Assembly: GCA_903892565.1 (NCBI GenBank)
Contig: CAITIX010000384.1
Coordinates: forward strand, 1 to 32,372
DNA length: 32,372 bases
Direction of reading: 5' to 3'
DNA from: an uncultured Acidobacteriia bacterium
GTDB taxonomy: Bacteria > Acidobacteriota > Terriglobia > Bryobacterales > Bryobacteraceae
Below, piece by piece: positions 18,200-25,620 of this stretch. The position numbers were made by a program, and so were the translations under genes. The number at the start of each line of letters is the position of its first letter. Position 1 is the first letter of the stretch. Below the pieces are notes generated by a model, which was given only the letters and a program-made list of their open reading frames with translations, had not been told where the DNA came from and ran no database searches.

Positions 18200-18954
18200 G
18201 ACTTCGATCTCTGCATCTCTTGGCCGCCGTCTGCCTCGTCGTTCTCGCGCCTGCGGCCTTTGCGCAAGGCGGACGCGGCGGCGCGGCCCCGGCCACAGCG
18301 AAGTCCACCGCACCCATGGATCTCACCGGATACTGGGTTTCCATCGTCACGCAGAACTGGCGCCTCCGCATGGTAGTTCCGCCCAAAGGCGATTACATGG
18401 GCATCCCTCTCAACGCCGAAGCGAAGAAACTCGCCGACGCCTGGGATCCCGCCAAGGAAGACGCAGCCGGCAACGCCTGCAAAGGATACGGGGCGGGATT
18501 GATCATGGCGAATCCCGAACGGCTGCACATTACTTGGCCCGACGACAGCACGCTACAGATGGACGTGGACGCTGGTACGCAAACGCGCGCGTTCCACTTC
18601 GGCAAGTACACTCCCGCGGACAGCAAACCCTCTTGGCAAGGCGATTCCGTCGCGTCATGGGAATCTCGCGAGCGCGACGTCCGCCGTGATCCCAAGGCGC
18701 GCTATCTCAAGGTCACTACGAATCACCTTCTGCCGGGATTCCTGCGTAAAAACGGAGTGCCCTACAGCGAAAATGCGACCGTCACAGAGTTCTACGACTT
18801 CTTCCAGGAACCGACCGGCGAGCAGTGGATGATCGCGACCTCGACGATTACCGATCCCAAGTACCTGGATCGCCCGCTGCTCCTCACGGGTCAATTCCGC
18901 AAGCAAAAAGACGCTACTGGCTGGGATCCCCAGCCGTGCTCGGCAAAATGGTGA
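18196..18954 (+). CDS. Secreted DLSGIW-like protein
   Basis: A 252-residue exported protein. The start at 18196 overlaps the MBL gene stop (ATGA). The signal peptide ends near residue 23 (A-A-F-A-Q), followed by a Gly/Ala-rich linker. MDLTGYWVS (about 41-49) corresponds to the DLSGIW opening of its relatives. A conserved end follows: ...REGDV-type strand, KVTTNHLLPGFLRKNG, ENATVTEFYDFF and a final ITDPKYLDRP strand. The order of elements matches the proteins at 10097, 18962 and 21737, though identity is low. There is one conserved Cys near the middle (C95) and one near the end. No catalytic motif is seen and I know no function. Its place in the receptor operon suggests a periplasmic or surface role with that transport system. 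Confidence 0.7.
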   Translation: MRLRSLHLLAAVCLVVLAPAAFAQGGRGGAAPATAKSTAPMDLTGYWVSIVTQNWRLRMVVPPKGDYMGIPLNAEAKKLADAWDPAKEDAAGNACKGYGAGLIMANPERLHITWPDDSTLQMDVDAGTQTRAFHFGKYTPADSKPSWQGDSVASWESRERDVRRDPKARYLKVTTNHLLPGFLRKNGVPYSENATVTEFYDFFQEPTGEQWMIATSTITDPKYLDRPLLLTGQFRKQKDATGWDPQPCSAKW

Positions 18955-18961
18955 CGGAACT

Positions 18962-19873
18962 ATGAGACTCTTTCCAAGACACGCGGCTATCGTTGCTTTG
19001 CTTCTCGGAAGCACTCCGCTGTTCGCGCAGATCGACATCTCGGGCTCCTGGCTGCCTTATAACGATAGCGATCCTCTCAGTAATAATCCTGGACCGCGCG
19101 TTTATCCGCTCGATTTTCTGGGAATCCCATTCAACGATCTCGGACGCCAGCGCGGTTACCTCTATCAGGGCGAACAGGGCTCGATGCCCGAACGCATCTG
19201 CGCCTTCTACACACCGGTATATATCAATATCGGACCCTTTGGCCTAAAGATCTGGAATGAGACGGAGCCGCGCAACGGTACGACCCTCGCCTGGCACATC
19301 AATGGCTGGGAGGATCGCGCACCCACCACCATTTGGATGGACGGCCGGCCTCATCCTTCGAAATACGCTCCGCATCCCAACGGCGGCTTCGCCACGGGCA
19401 CGTGGGCGGACGACGTCCTCGTGATTTACACCACGCACATGAAAGCTGGACAGCTTCGCAAAAGCGGCGCACCCGCGAGCGACGACTCCACGATGGTCAC
19501 GCGTCTATTCCGCCACGGGGATCAGCTCACCATGACTTCGCGCATCGACGATCCATACTATCTCGCCGAGCCCTACTATCTGACCCGCACCTTCAAGCTG
19601 GACCCCGTCGCGTCTATCCGCGCCGTTGGGCCTCCCTGCATCCAGGGTGACGAGGGAGTGCCTGATGAAAAAGTCCCGCACTATCTTCCCGGCAAGAACG
19701 CGGCCGTAGGCGAATTTCAAAAGTTGTACAACATTCCGGCAGAGGCCAGCATGGGAGGTCCCGAAACCATGTACCCCGAGTTCCGGAAGAAGTTGAAGGA
19801 TAACTACCAGATTCCGGAAAAGTGTCCGCGTAACTGCGGTGGACCGGGCGAATACCCGCTACGCGGTCAGTAG
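18962..19873 (+). CDS. Secreted DLSGIW-like protein
   Basis: A 303-residue exported protein, last gene of the receptor unit, 7 bases after the previous stop. The signal peptide ends at about residue 22 (T-P-L-F-A-Q). IDISGSWLP (24-32) is the family opening. Then come RICAFYTP, IWMDGRPHPS (the dGRP-type strand shared with 10097 and 21737), GTWADDVLVIYTTHM, and SRIDDPYYLAEPYYLTRTF. It has a longer C-terminal tail (about 230-303) with three cysteines near the end (C-P-R-N-C and one earlier), which could form a disulfide. No ribosome site of strength is seen, so translation may be coupled. The family assignment is by shared motifs only. Confidence 0.7.
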   Translation: MRLFPRHAAIVALLLGSTPLFAQIDISGSWLPYNDSDPLSNNPGPRVYPLDFLGIPFNDLGRQRGYLYQGEQGSMPERICAFYTPVYINIGPFGLKIWNETEPRNGTTLAWHINGWEDRAPTTIWMDGRPHPSKYAPHPNGGFATGTWADDVLVIYTTHMKAGQLRKSGAPASDDSTMVTRLFRHGDQLTMTSRIDDPYYLAEPYYLTRTFKLDPVASIRAVGPPCIQGDEGVPDEKVPHYLPGKNAAVGEFQKLYNIPAEASMGGPETMYPEFRKKLKDNYQIPEKCPRNCGGPGEYPLRGQ

Positions 19874-19925
19874 GGTCCCAGCAAGGGCAAAGACGCGTGC
19901 AAGCTTGTGATTTACTGAAGATCCC

Positions 19926-19961
19926 GTGTGTCGCGTCACGGCAACGCGTGATGCTCGTCAC
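19926..19961. promoter_or_regulatory. Tandem Crp-type operator before the DUF6152-cytochrome unit
   Basis: GTGTGTCGCGTCAC (19926-19939, one mismatch to GTGA-N6-TCAC) and GTGATGCTCGTCAC (19948-19961, perfect), again offset by 22 bp. GATACT at 19985-19990 can serve as -10 box, 24 bases after the second site, a similar geometry to the other two pairs. The upstream site is the weaker one here. Confidence 0.7.
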
Positions 19962-20022
19962 AGAAAATGTGCCCCACCCGGGCGGATACTAAGTCTGGGC
20001 CAAGCGCCCTTCTAGGAGTCAT

Positions 20023-20409
20023 ATGAAAAAACTTGCCCTCTTCCTGATGTCCCTGGCCGCCATCGTGACGCCCGCTCTTGCGCATCATTCGGCGGCTGCC
20101 GAGTACGACATCAAGAGTACCGTCACGCTGAAGGGAACGATCACTAACATTGAATGGCTCAACCCTCACGCCCGCTTCTACGTGGACGTCAAGGACACCG
20201 ACGGGAAAGTGATCAACTGGGAGATTGAAACCGGCAGTCCGAATCAGTTGCTGCGCGGCGGTTGGACGCGGAATACGTTGAAGATCGGCGACGTCATTAC
20301 CGTCGAGGCCTATCGCGCCAAAGACGGAGCGAATCTTGCGGATGCGGTCAGCGTCACCACGGCGGAAGGTCGCAAACTGATTGGCGGAACGAGCACCGGC
20401 GAAAAATAG
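20023..20409 (+). CDS. DUF6152 exported protein with mature N-terminal His-His
   Basis: A 128-residue protein with AGGAG at 20014-20018 before ATG 20023. The signal peptide ends A-L-A at residue 20 and the mature chain is predicted to start H21-H22-S, the mark of DUF6152. Then come a strand-rich domain with LKGTITNIEWLNPHARFYVD (36-55; H49 conserved), WEIETGSPNQLLRGGW, and a final OB-like part (LKIGDVITVEAYRAKDG). The family has no known function. A free N-terminal histidine plus a second His recalls copper 'histidine brace' sites such as those of CopC and LPMOs, but that is only inference. It is the first gene after a tandem Crp-type operator and lies 23 bases before the cytochrome gene, so the two are likely made together. 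Confidence 0.85.
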   Translation: MKKLALFLMSLAAIVTPALAHHSAAAEYDIKSTVTLKGTITNIEWLNPHARFYVDVKDTDGKVINWEIETGSPNQLLRGGWTRNTLKIGDVITVEAYRAKDGANLADAVSVTTAEGRKLIGGTSTGEK

Positions 20410-20432
20410 ATCAAGCCAGTCGAGGAAATATC

Positions 20433-21596
20433 ATGATCCCCCAAAAGCCACGGGCCGTGGTGCGTCTGGCCTCAGCCGGAACGATCGTTTTGGCATTCAC
20501 ATTAATTCAGCCGGCTTTCGCGCAAGCTCCCAGCATGCCGCCGCCTGCCAAAGGTCAGACCGCCGGGCAGTATTTCAAGAACGTCACGACGGCCTCGCTC
20601 AAGGGACTCACGCCTAGTGATTTTTTGGGAGCCATGGGTGTCATGACGGCCGCTGTCGGCTACGATTGCAGTAATTGTCATCCCGGCGCCGGAACAGACG
20701 CTATCGATTGGGTCACCGACAGTAATCCCAAAAAAGTGACCGCACGGAAGATGGTAGACGTGGTCGCGGCAGTCAACAAGAACTTTTTTGGCGGTGCACA
20801 GGTCGTTACCTGCTGGACATGCCATCGCGGCCAGGATGCCCCGCCTACGAGTATCGCCCTCGATAAGCTCTACGGAGAACCAAACGAGGAAAGGCGCGAC
20901 ATTCTAGCACCGGATCCGAACGAGCCCGCCGCGACGCAAATCTTGGATCAGTACGTGCAAGCGGCGGGAGGCGCGGCGAAACTCGCTGCTGTCAAAAGTT
21001 ACGTCGCCACCGGGACCAGCCGGGGCTACGCAGGCATGGGTGGAACCGCGGCATTTGAGCTTTATGCGCAGGCACCCGACTCGCGCGGCATGTGGATCCA
21101 CTTCCCGCAATTTCCGGAACGCGGAGTCAGCGCCTGGACGTATGACGGCAAGACGGGCTGGATTGTCCAGCCGCGTGCGATTGTTCCGGTTTACGAACTC
21201 ACCGGCAATGACGTGATCGGCGCGAAACTCGACGCCCTGGTTTCCTTCCCTGCCGGCATCAAGACCGCCTTCACCAATTGGCGGGTTGTGCAGGAAGATA
21301 CCATCAACGGGCGCGAAATGTATGTTGTGCAGGGAATCGGTCAGGGAGCGGGCGTTGTCGCAACCTTCTACTTTGACAAACAGACTCACCTGCTCACGCG
21401 CTTTGTGCGGCGCACGCCGTCCCCTGTCGGCCGCATCTCCATCCAGCAGGACTTCGACAACTACAAGGATGTGGACGGCATCAAGCTCCCGTTCAAGTAT
21501 TCGTTCCTTTGGCTCGACGGACGCTTTACGGCGGAGATCACGGACGTGAAGATCAACGTACCGGTGGACGCGGCGAAGTTCACTCGTCCTCGGTAG
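20433..21596 (+). CDS. Reaction-centre-type cytochrome c fused to a LolA-like domain
   Basis: A 387-residue protein. GAGGAAA precedes ATG 20433; an earlier in-frame ATG at 20262 lies inside the previous gene and is rejected. The signal peptide ends near residue 30 (A-F-A-Q). Residues about 35-150 match the photosynthetic reaction-centre cytochrome c subunit family, with two haem sites C79-S-N-C-H83 and C127-W-T-C-H131 instead of the usual four. Residues about 165-387 form a LolA-like, strand-rich domain (LDQYVQAAGGAAKLAAVKS, then VSAWTYDGKTGWI). Photosynthetic bacteria use the cytochrome as electron donor to the reaction centre; here no photosynthesis genes are present, and such proteins are frequent in non-phototrophic Acidobacteriota, where the job is unknown. 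It is probably a periplasmic redox protein with a ligand-binding half. Confidence 0.85.
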   Translation: MIPQKPRAVVRLASAGTIVLAFTLIQPAFAQAPSMPPPAKGQTAGQYFKNVTTASLKGLTPSDFLGAMGVMTAAVGYDCSNCHPGAGTDAIDWVTDSNPKKVTARKMVDVVAAVNKNFFGGAQVVTCWTCHRGQDAPPTSIALDKLYGEPNEERRDILAPDPNEPAATQILDQYVQAAGGAAKLAAVKSYVATGTSRGYAGMGGTAAFELYAQAPDSRGMWIHFPQFPERGVSAWTYDGKTGWIVQPRAIVPVYELTGNDVIGAKLDALVSFPAGIKTAFTNWRVVQEDTINGREMYVVQGIGQGAGVVATFYFDKQTHLLTRFVRRTPSPVGRISIQQDFDNYKDVDGIKLPFKYSFLWLDGRFTAEITDVKINVPVDAAKFTRPR

Positions 21597-21736
21597 TTAC
21601 GGCAGCAAATTCGATCCAGGCCCGAAGAGCAGATTGTTGCCACATCCGCACTGCGGAACGATCTCTCCCGTCGGCCCATTTTGATTCAGAACGCAGCGTG
21701 AGGGTTCGTTCCCTTAGGTACGGAGAGTGTAAATAG

Positions 21737-22528
21737 ATGATCACGTTGACGACTTGGCGAAATAAGTCGCCTCTGGCACTGCTTGTGATGTCTTCGTTGC
21801 TGGGGTTCGTCCACCCCGAGGACGCCACCGCACAACAATCTGCGCCGAAGGAAGATGCAGGCAAACCGAGTGCGCCCGCTCCCAAGCGTGATCTGACGGG
21901 CGTTTGGATGCTCCGCAATCCACCTTCGATGCGCTCGTATATGGGGGCTTCGTTCACGAAAGAAGAGCCGGAACTGACCTCTTGGGCGCTGGAAAAGTAT
22001 AAAGAAGCCAAAAATTCGAACAACGGCAAGTACACATTGGAATCGACCAACGATCCGGTCATCACACGTTGCTATCCTCCTGGTACGCCTCGCGTCTACT
22101 TCCACCCGTATCCATTTGAATTCGTGAAGGCAGACAAATATTGGCTCATGCTGTTTGAATACGATCACACGAACCGGCGCATTTACTCTGATGGACGTCC
22201 GCTTCCCAGCGATCCTGATCCTACGTGGATGGGATCCTCCGTTGGACATTGGAGCGACGACTACTCGTTTGTCGTAGAGACCGTGGGTTTCAACGAAAAG
22301 ACGTGGCTTGACCGCTTAGGCCATCCTCATAGCGAACAGTTGAAGGTTACGGAGACCTTCCGTCGCAAGGATGCGGATCACCTGGAGATCGACTTCAAGT
22401 TCGAAGATCCCAAGGTCTTTCTAAAGCCCTGGACGGCGACCTTCTACGCTGAACTTCGGCCCGGGTGGGAACTTGGCGAGATTAGCTGCTCCGGCGATTA
22501 CATGGACTTCAGCAAGTTCGAAAAGTAA
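21737..22528 (+). CDS. Secreted DLSGIW-family protein
   Basis: A 263-residue exported protein. GGAGAG stands 9 bases before ATG 21737. The signal peptide is about residues 1-34, then a Lys/Pro linker and RDLTGVWML (about 53-61), the family opening. The core is close to the protein at 10097: RRIYSDGRPLPSDPDPTWMG, GHWSDDYSFVVETVGFNEKTWLD, HSEQLKVTETFRRKDADHLEI and FLKPWT follow in the same order, so the two are true paralogs. A 140-base gap separates it from the cytochrome gene. No GTGA-N6-TCAC site is present in that gap, so it either reads through from 20023 or has its own promoter. No catalytic residues are known for the family. Confidence 0.8.
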   Translation: MITLTTWRNKSPLALLVMSSLLGFVHPEDATAQQSAPKEDAGKPSAPAPKRDLTGVWMLRNPPSMRSYMGASFTKEEPELTSWALEKYKEAKNSNNGKYTLESTNDPVITRCYPPGTPRVYFHPYPFEFVKADKYWLMLFEYDHTNRRIYSDGRPLPSDPDPTWMGSSVGHWSDDYSFVVETVGFNEKTWLDRLGHPHSEQLKVTETFRRKDADHLEIDFKFEDPKVFLKPWTATFYAELRPGWELGEISCSGDYMDFSKFEK

Positions 22529-22623
22529 GCCGAGATCCGCAAGGCTAACGGTCGAATACAACGCGTCGTAAACAGAGGATTCGCCGCGTGCCAATCCCCT
22601 CCGGGCATCCTTAAAATTACCGT

Positions 22624-23601
22624 TTAGGGCTGGAGAGACGCGACGTATGCTGACAGGTTCAGGATGTCGTCGTCCGTCAGATTCGCGACCACCTGTTTCA
22701 TCAGCTGTGCCATCTTGCCGCTGCTCTCGCCGCGCTTCATGTCGTACAACTGCCGAGCCACATAGATCGGATGTAGATTCGCGAGGCGGGGCACGTCGCC
22801 CAGGCCCTTGAGTCCTTCGCCGTGGCAGATGGCGCATTGCACCGTTCTGCCGTTTCCACCAGTCATTGCCAGTGTCTCGCCCTTCTTAATGCTGCCCTTT
22901 GGGACATAAGCGACGAAGCCGGAATGAGGATCGCGCGCGTCCACGCGCTCCGCATCTTCGGGGACTTCGATGATGCGTTCGCCGAGTTGCTCCATCTTTC
23001 CGCCCTTTTTCACATAGCGTTCACGGAAGCGCGTCACGTACGTTTCTGGCACCATGTCGGCTTCAATCACTCGAATGAATTTCGTGGGCTTTAAGCCCGC
23101 GAAGAATTCTGCCGCCTCTCGATCTTCTTGCGGCGTCACAGTCTTCGCGATGGCATTCATGCGGATCGCTTTGCGCGTGTCGTTGCGGAAATACGCCATC
23201 TGCCGTTGAATGTATTCGGCGGGCAAACCATCCAAGCTGGCCGATCCTGGATGCCCGCCGCCCGACATCAAGTGGCATGACGCGCACGCCACGGCCTTGC
23301 GACCCGGGGCGCCGATCACCGCCACCGGAGCGGGAGGGTGTTCGCCCGGAAACCAATCCATCGTGTTCGTCAGGTCATCGATCTGCTCGCGCGTATAGCT
23401 CTTGTCGCTGCCCGGCAGCTTCACCACTTCCTTGGGATCCGGCTCCGGCGGCTGCTCTTTTCCGCCCACTGCAAACGCCCACGTCAAATCTCGGCTTGAG
23501 GGAGAAGAACCCACAGGCTGCTGCGCGCCTGCATATTGACTCCCGACCAACGCACTCACCGCCGCAAGCGCAGGGACCCACACGAATTGCAATCTGCTCA
23601 T
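22624..23601 (-). CDS. Exported diheme cytochrome c
   Basis: A 325-residue protein with two haem motifs, C106-A-S-C-H110 and C256-A-I-C-H260, each followed by a class I cytochrome c domain. GHPGSASLDGLPAEYIQRQM and LGDVPRLANLHPIYVARQL are the two matching distal segments, as in c4-type cytochromes. The start at 23601 is chosen because GGGAGGG lies about 6 bases before it; an upstream in-frame codon at 23679 would run into the neighbouring gene. The signal peptide ends near residue 27 (Q-Y-A-G-A-Q). It is 13 bases downstream of the beta-propeller gene on the same strand, so they form one operon. Such proteins shuttle electrons in the periplasm or accept them from dehydrogenases; a link to the PQQ enzyme at 1247 is possible but not shown. 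Confidence 0.88.
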   Translation of the reverse strand: MSRLQFVWVPALAAVSALVGSQYAGAQQPVGSSPSSRDLTWAFAVGGKEQPPEPDPKEVVKLPGSDKSYTREQIDDLTNTMDWFPGEHPPAPVAVIGAPGRKAVACASCHLMSGGGHPGSASLDGLPAEYIQRQMAYFRNDTRKAIRMNAIAKTVTPQEDREAAEFFAGLKPTKFIRVIEADMVPETYVTRFRERYVKKGGKMEQLGERIIEVPEDAERVDARDPHSGFVAYVPKGSIKKGETLAMTGGNGRTVQCAICHGEGLKGLGDVPRLANLHPIYVARQLYDMKRGESSGKMAQLMKQVVANLTDDDILNLSAYVASLQP

Positions 23602-23614
23602 TTGAACCCTCCCT

Positions 23615-24676
23615 TTACTTGCCGACGAACAAGATCTGGAATGAATCCGGAACAATCGCGCCGCGACCCGCGCGACCACCGGGCGTTGTCGGCGGAGTCG
23701 GGGGACCCTGTTCGGCGGCGATCGTAATCACGCGGCCTGTTTTCGTATCCAGCGTCATGGTGCGCGCGCCGGGCATCGTCTTCACGATCTGTTCCACAGC
23801 GAAGCTGGTGGGGCTGTTCTCTTTAATCACGGTGAGCGTGCCGTCCGCATGCGAGCTGAACGCTTCCATCGTCTTTGGATTAAACGCAGCACCATCCGTT
23901 CCTGCATTGATCGGCAGAGTGGCGATCACTTTTCCGTCATTGGCATTCACCATCACCATGGCGGCAGGCATGCGGCAGGCCGAGAATAACACGTGATTCT
24001 TCGCATCCAGACCGAGTCCTGTGCAGGTGCCGCCTTTGCCCGCAAGATCGTAATGCGCCGTTACCGCCATCTTCTTTGTGTCGACCACGGCGATGCTTGC
24101 CTTGTCCTCGAGATTGACGAACAAACGGCCTTTGCCATCGGAGGCAGCCATTTCCGGCTCGCCACCGAGATCGAGCGTTCCGATCACCTTCCCGTCTTTG
24201 GCGCCAATCGCCGTCAGATGCGGCATGGTGTGGCTAAAGACATATACGCGCCGGTCAGCCGCGTCATAGAACAGGCCATCGGGGCTGCCCATCACTTCAA
24301 TCGATTTGATTGGCTTCATCGTCTTTGTGTCGAACATCATGATCGGCTTCGTACTCACAAAACCGTGGCCCGATTTTGGATCCACCACCGCGCCGTGCCC
24401 ATTGCTCGGCAACGTAATGTCGCCGACCTTTTCGAACGTATCCATGTTGTAAGCGCTCAGGATCGGCGTCTGTCCCGTGCGCACGTAATACACGCGACGG
24501 CCCGCCGTATCGGCGTTTACGTAATCCCATCCGCCGTTGCCGCCTACTTTAATCGTCTTGACGACCTTGTACGGTCCATCGGCCGGCGTTTGTGCAAAAC
24601 CCACTTGTCCAAAAATCACGGTTCCGAGCAGAGCGATTCCCAGCGCGACCCGGCACATCTTATCCATCTGTTTCAC
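23615..24676 (-). CDS. Exported YVTN/YncE-like beta-propeller protein
   Basis: A 353-residue protein starting with GTG at 24676, supported by AGGAG 7 bases before it; an ATG two codons on is the alternative. The signal peptide ends near residue 29 (V-G-F-A-Q). The body is repeats of about 40 residues with the D-T/x-K-T-x-K-V/P-I pattern of YVTN seven-bladed propellers (for example FDTKTMKPIKSIEV, GAKDGKVIGTLDLGGEP, NANDGKVIATLPINAG). These are periplasmic or surface binding scaffolds; some neighbour quinoproteins or cytochromes. A Gly/Pro/Arg-rich linker (PPTPPTTPGGRAGRG) separates the last blade from the C-terminus. It forms an operon with the diheme cytochrome. The fold is certain; the partner or ligand is not known. 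Confidence 0.85.
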   Translation of the reverse strand: MKQMDKMCRVALGIALLGTVIFGQVGFAQTPADGPYKVVKTIKVGGNGGWDYVNADTAGRRVYYVRTGQTPILSAYNMDTFEKVGDITLPSNGHGAVVDPKSGHGFVSTKPIMMFDTKTMKPIKSIEVMGSPDGLFYDAADRRVYVFSHTMPHLTAIGAKDGKVIGTLDLGGEPEMAASDGKGRLFVNLEDKASIAVVDTKKMAVTAHYDLAGKGGTCTGLGLDAKNHVLFSACRMPAAMVMVNANDGKVIATLPINAGTDGAAFNPKTMEAFSSHADGTLTVIKENSPTSFAVEQIVKTMPGARTMTLDTKTGRVITIAAEQGPPTPPTTPGGRAGRGAIVPDSFQILFVGK

Positions 24677-24792
24677 GAGTATTCTCCTGCGGTCGCAACT
24701 TCCCAGCGCCTGCTATACGCGGCGAACTCCGCCACGACCTTTCACATGTTGCCGCCGCGAGCTTAAGGCATTCTGAAAGGAGCCCGAATCCG

Positions 24793-24812
24793 TTTCAGGA
24801 AGTTTTAAGGAA
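24793..24812 (+). promoter_or_regulatory. Direct repeat, candidate response-regulator site
   Basis: TTTCAGGAA (24793-24801) and TTTAAGGAA (24804-24812) repeat head to tail with an 11-bp step, eight of nine bases equal. Direct repeats at about one helical turn are the usual binding sites of OmpR/PhoB-family regulators. They lie between the divergent propeller gene and the response regulator gene, about 130 bases from each. Confidence 0.4.
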
Positions 24813-24938
24813 TTGCGGGGATGCTAAATTCAAATTTGCCTGGCGACTCCGTGCGATCCATGGCATGATTACCGACAAGGCCTAAACGTCAGATGATGAG
24901 CGACGCGAAGTAATGGCCGCCGGCCGCAAAGTAACGCT

Positions 24939-25607
24939 ATGCGAATTCTTCTAGTGGACGATGACCGCGAGGTGGCGGATTATGTCCGCCGCGGATTGCA
25001 AGAGGAAAATAATACCGTCACCGTTTGTTACGATGGCGCCGCTGGACTGAAGGCCGCTCAGTCCTCGCTCTTTGACATCATCGTGCTCGACGTAATGATG
25101 CCTTATATGGATGGCCTCGAAGTCACGCGGCGTTTGCGCTTGGAAAAGTACGGAACTCCCATTCTGTTGCTCACGGCGCGCGACGCTCCGGAGGACGTGG
25201 TCCGCGGATTGGAAGCCGGTGCGGACGATTACCTGGTGAAGCCGTTTTCGTTTGAGGTGCTACTGGCAAGATTGAAAGCCCGTACGCGATCTTCTTCTGC
25301 CGATCGAACCATGCTTCACTTTGGTGACCTGAGCATGGACGTCGAGTCGCGAGAAGTGCGTCGTGCCGGGAAACTTCTCTCGTTGACGCGAACCGAATTT
25401 TCGCTATTGGAATGCCTGATGCAGGCGGCGGGGCGCATCGTAACAAGAGATCAACTCACAGATCTTGTTTGGGAAGATAAAAAGATTTCGGACAATAACC
25501 TTGAGGTCTTTATTCACTTCTTGCGATTGAAAGTTGACCTGCCGTGCTATGCGAAAATCATTCAAACGGAGCGCGGCGTAGGCTATTCGTTAAAGGCCCG
25601 CGAATGA
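24939..25607 (+). CDS. OmpR/PhoB-family response regulator
   Basis: A 222-residue two-domain regulator. The receiver domain (1-115) carries the acidic pair D7-D8, the phospho-acceptor D51 in VLDVMMP, T79 and K101 in LVKPF. The C-terminal winged helix (about 125-220) has LSLTRTEFSLLECLMQAAGRIVTR-type sequence and ends with the ERGVGYSLK motif. ATG 24939 gives the standard RILLVDDD start though no strong ribosome site is seen. The sensor kinase begins 13 bases after the stop, so this is a standard pair. The closest usual relatives are the CusR/QseB-type regulators of envelope or metal stress; the signal cannot be named. A direct repeat upstream may mean self-control and control of the divergent propeller-cytochrome operon. 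Confidence 0.92.
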   Translation: MRILLVDDDREVADYVRRGLQEENNTVTVCYDGAAGLKAAQSSLFDIIVLDVMMPYMDGLEVTRRLRLEKYGTPILLLTARDAPEDVVRGLEAGADDYLVKPFSFEVLLARLKARTRSSSADRTMLHFGDLSMDVESREVRRAGKLLSLTRTEFSLLECLMQAAGRIVTRDQLTDLVWEDKKISDNNLEVFIHFLRLKVDLPCYAKIIQTERGVGYSLKARE

Positions 25608-25620
25608 CGCAGGTGTGCAT

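Noticed and set aside
20433-21596. Presence of photosynthesis because of the reaction-centre cytochrome
   Set aside because: No reaction centre, pigment or antenna gene is in view, and the family is known from non-phototrophs.
22529-22623. Bidirectional terminator between convergent genes
   Set aside because: Short complementary bits (AACGGT/ACCGTT) are too far apart and no T-run follows.
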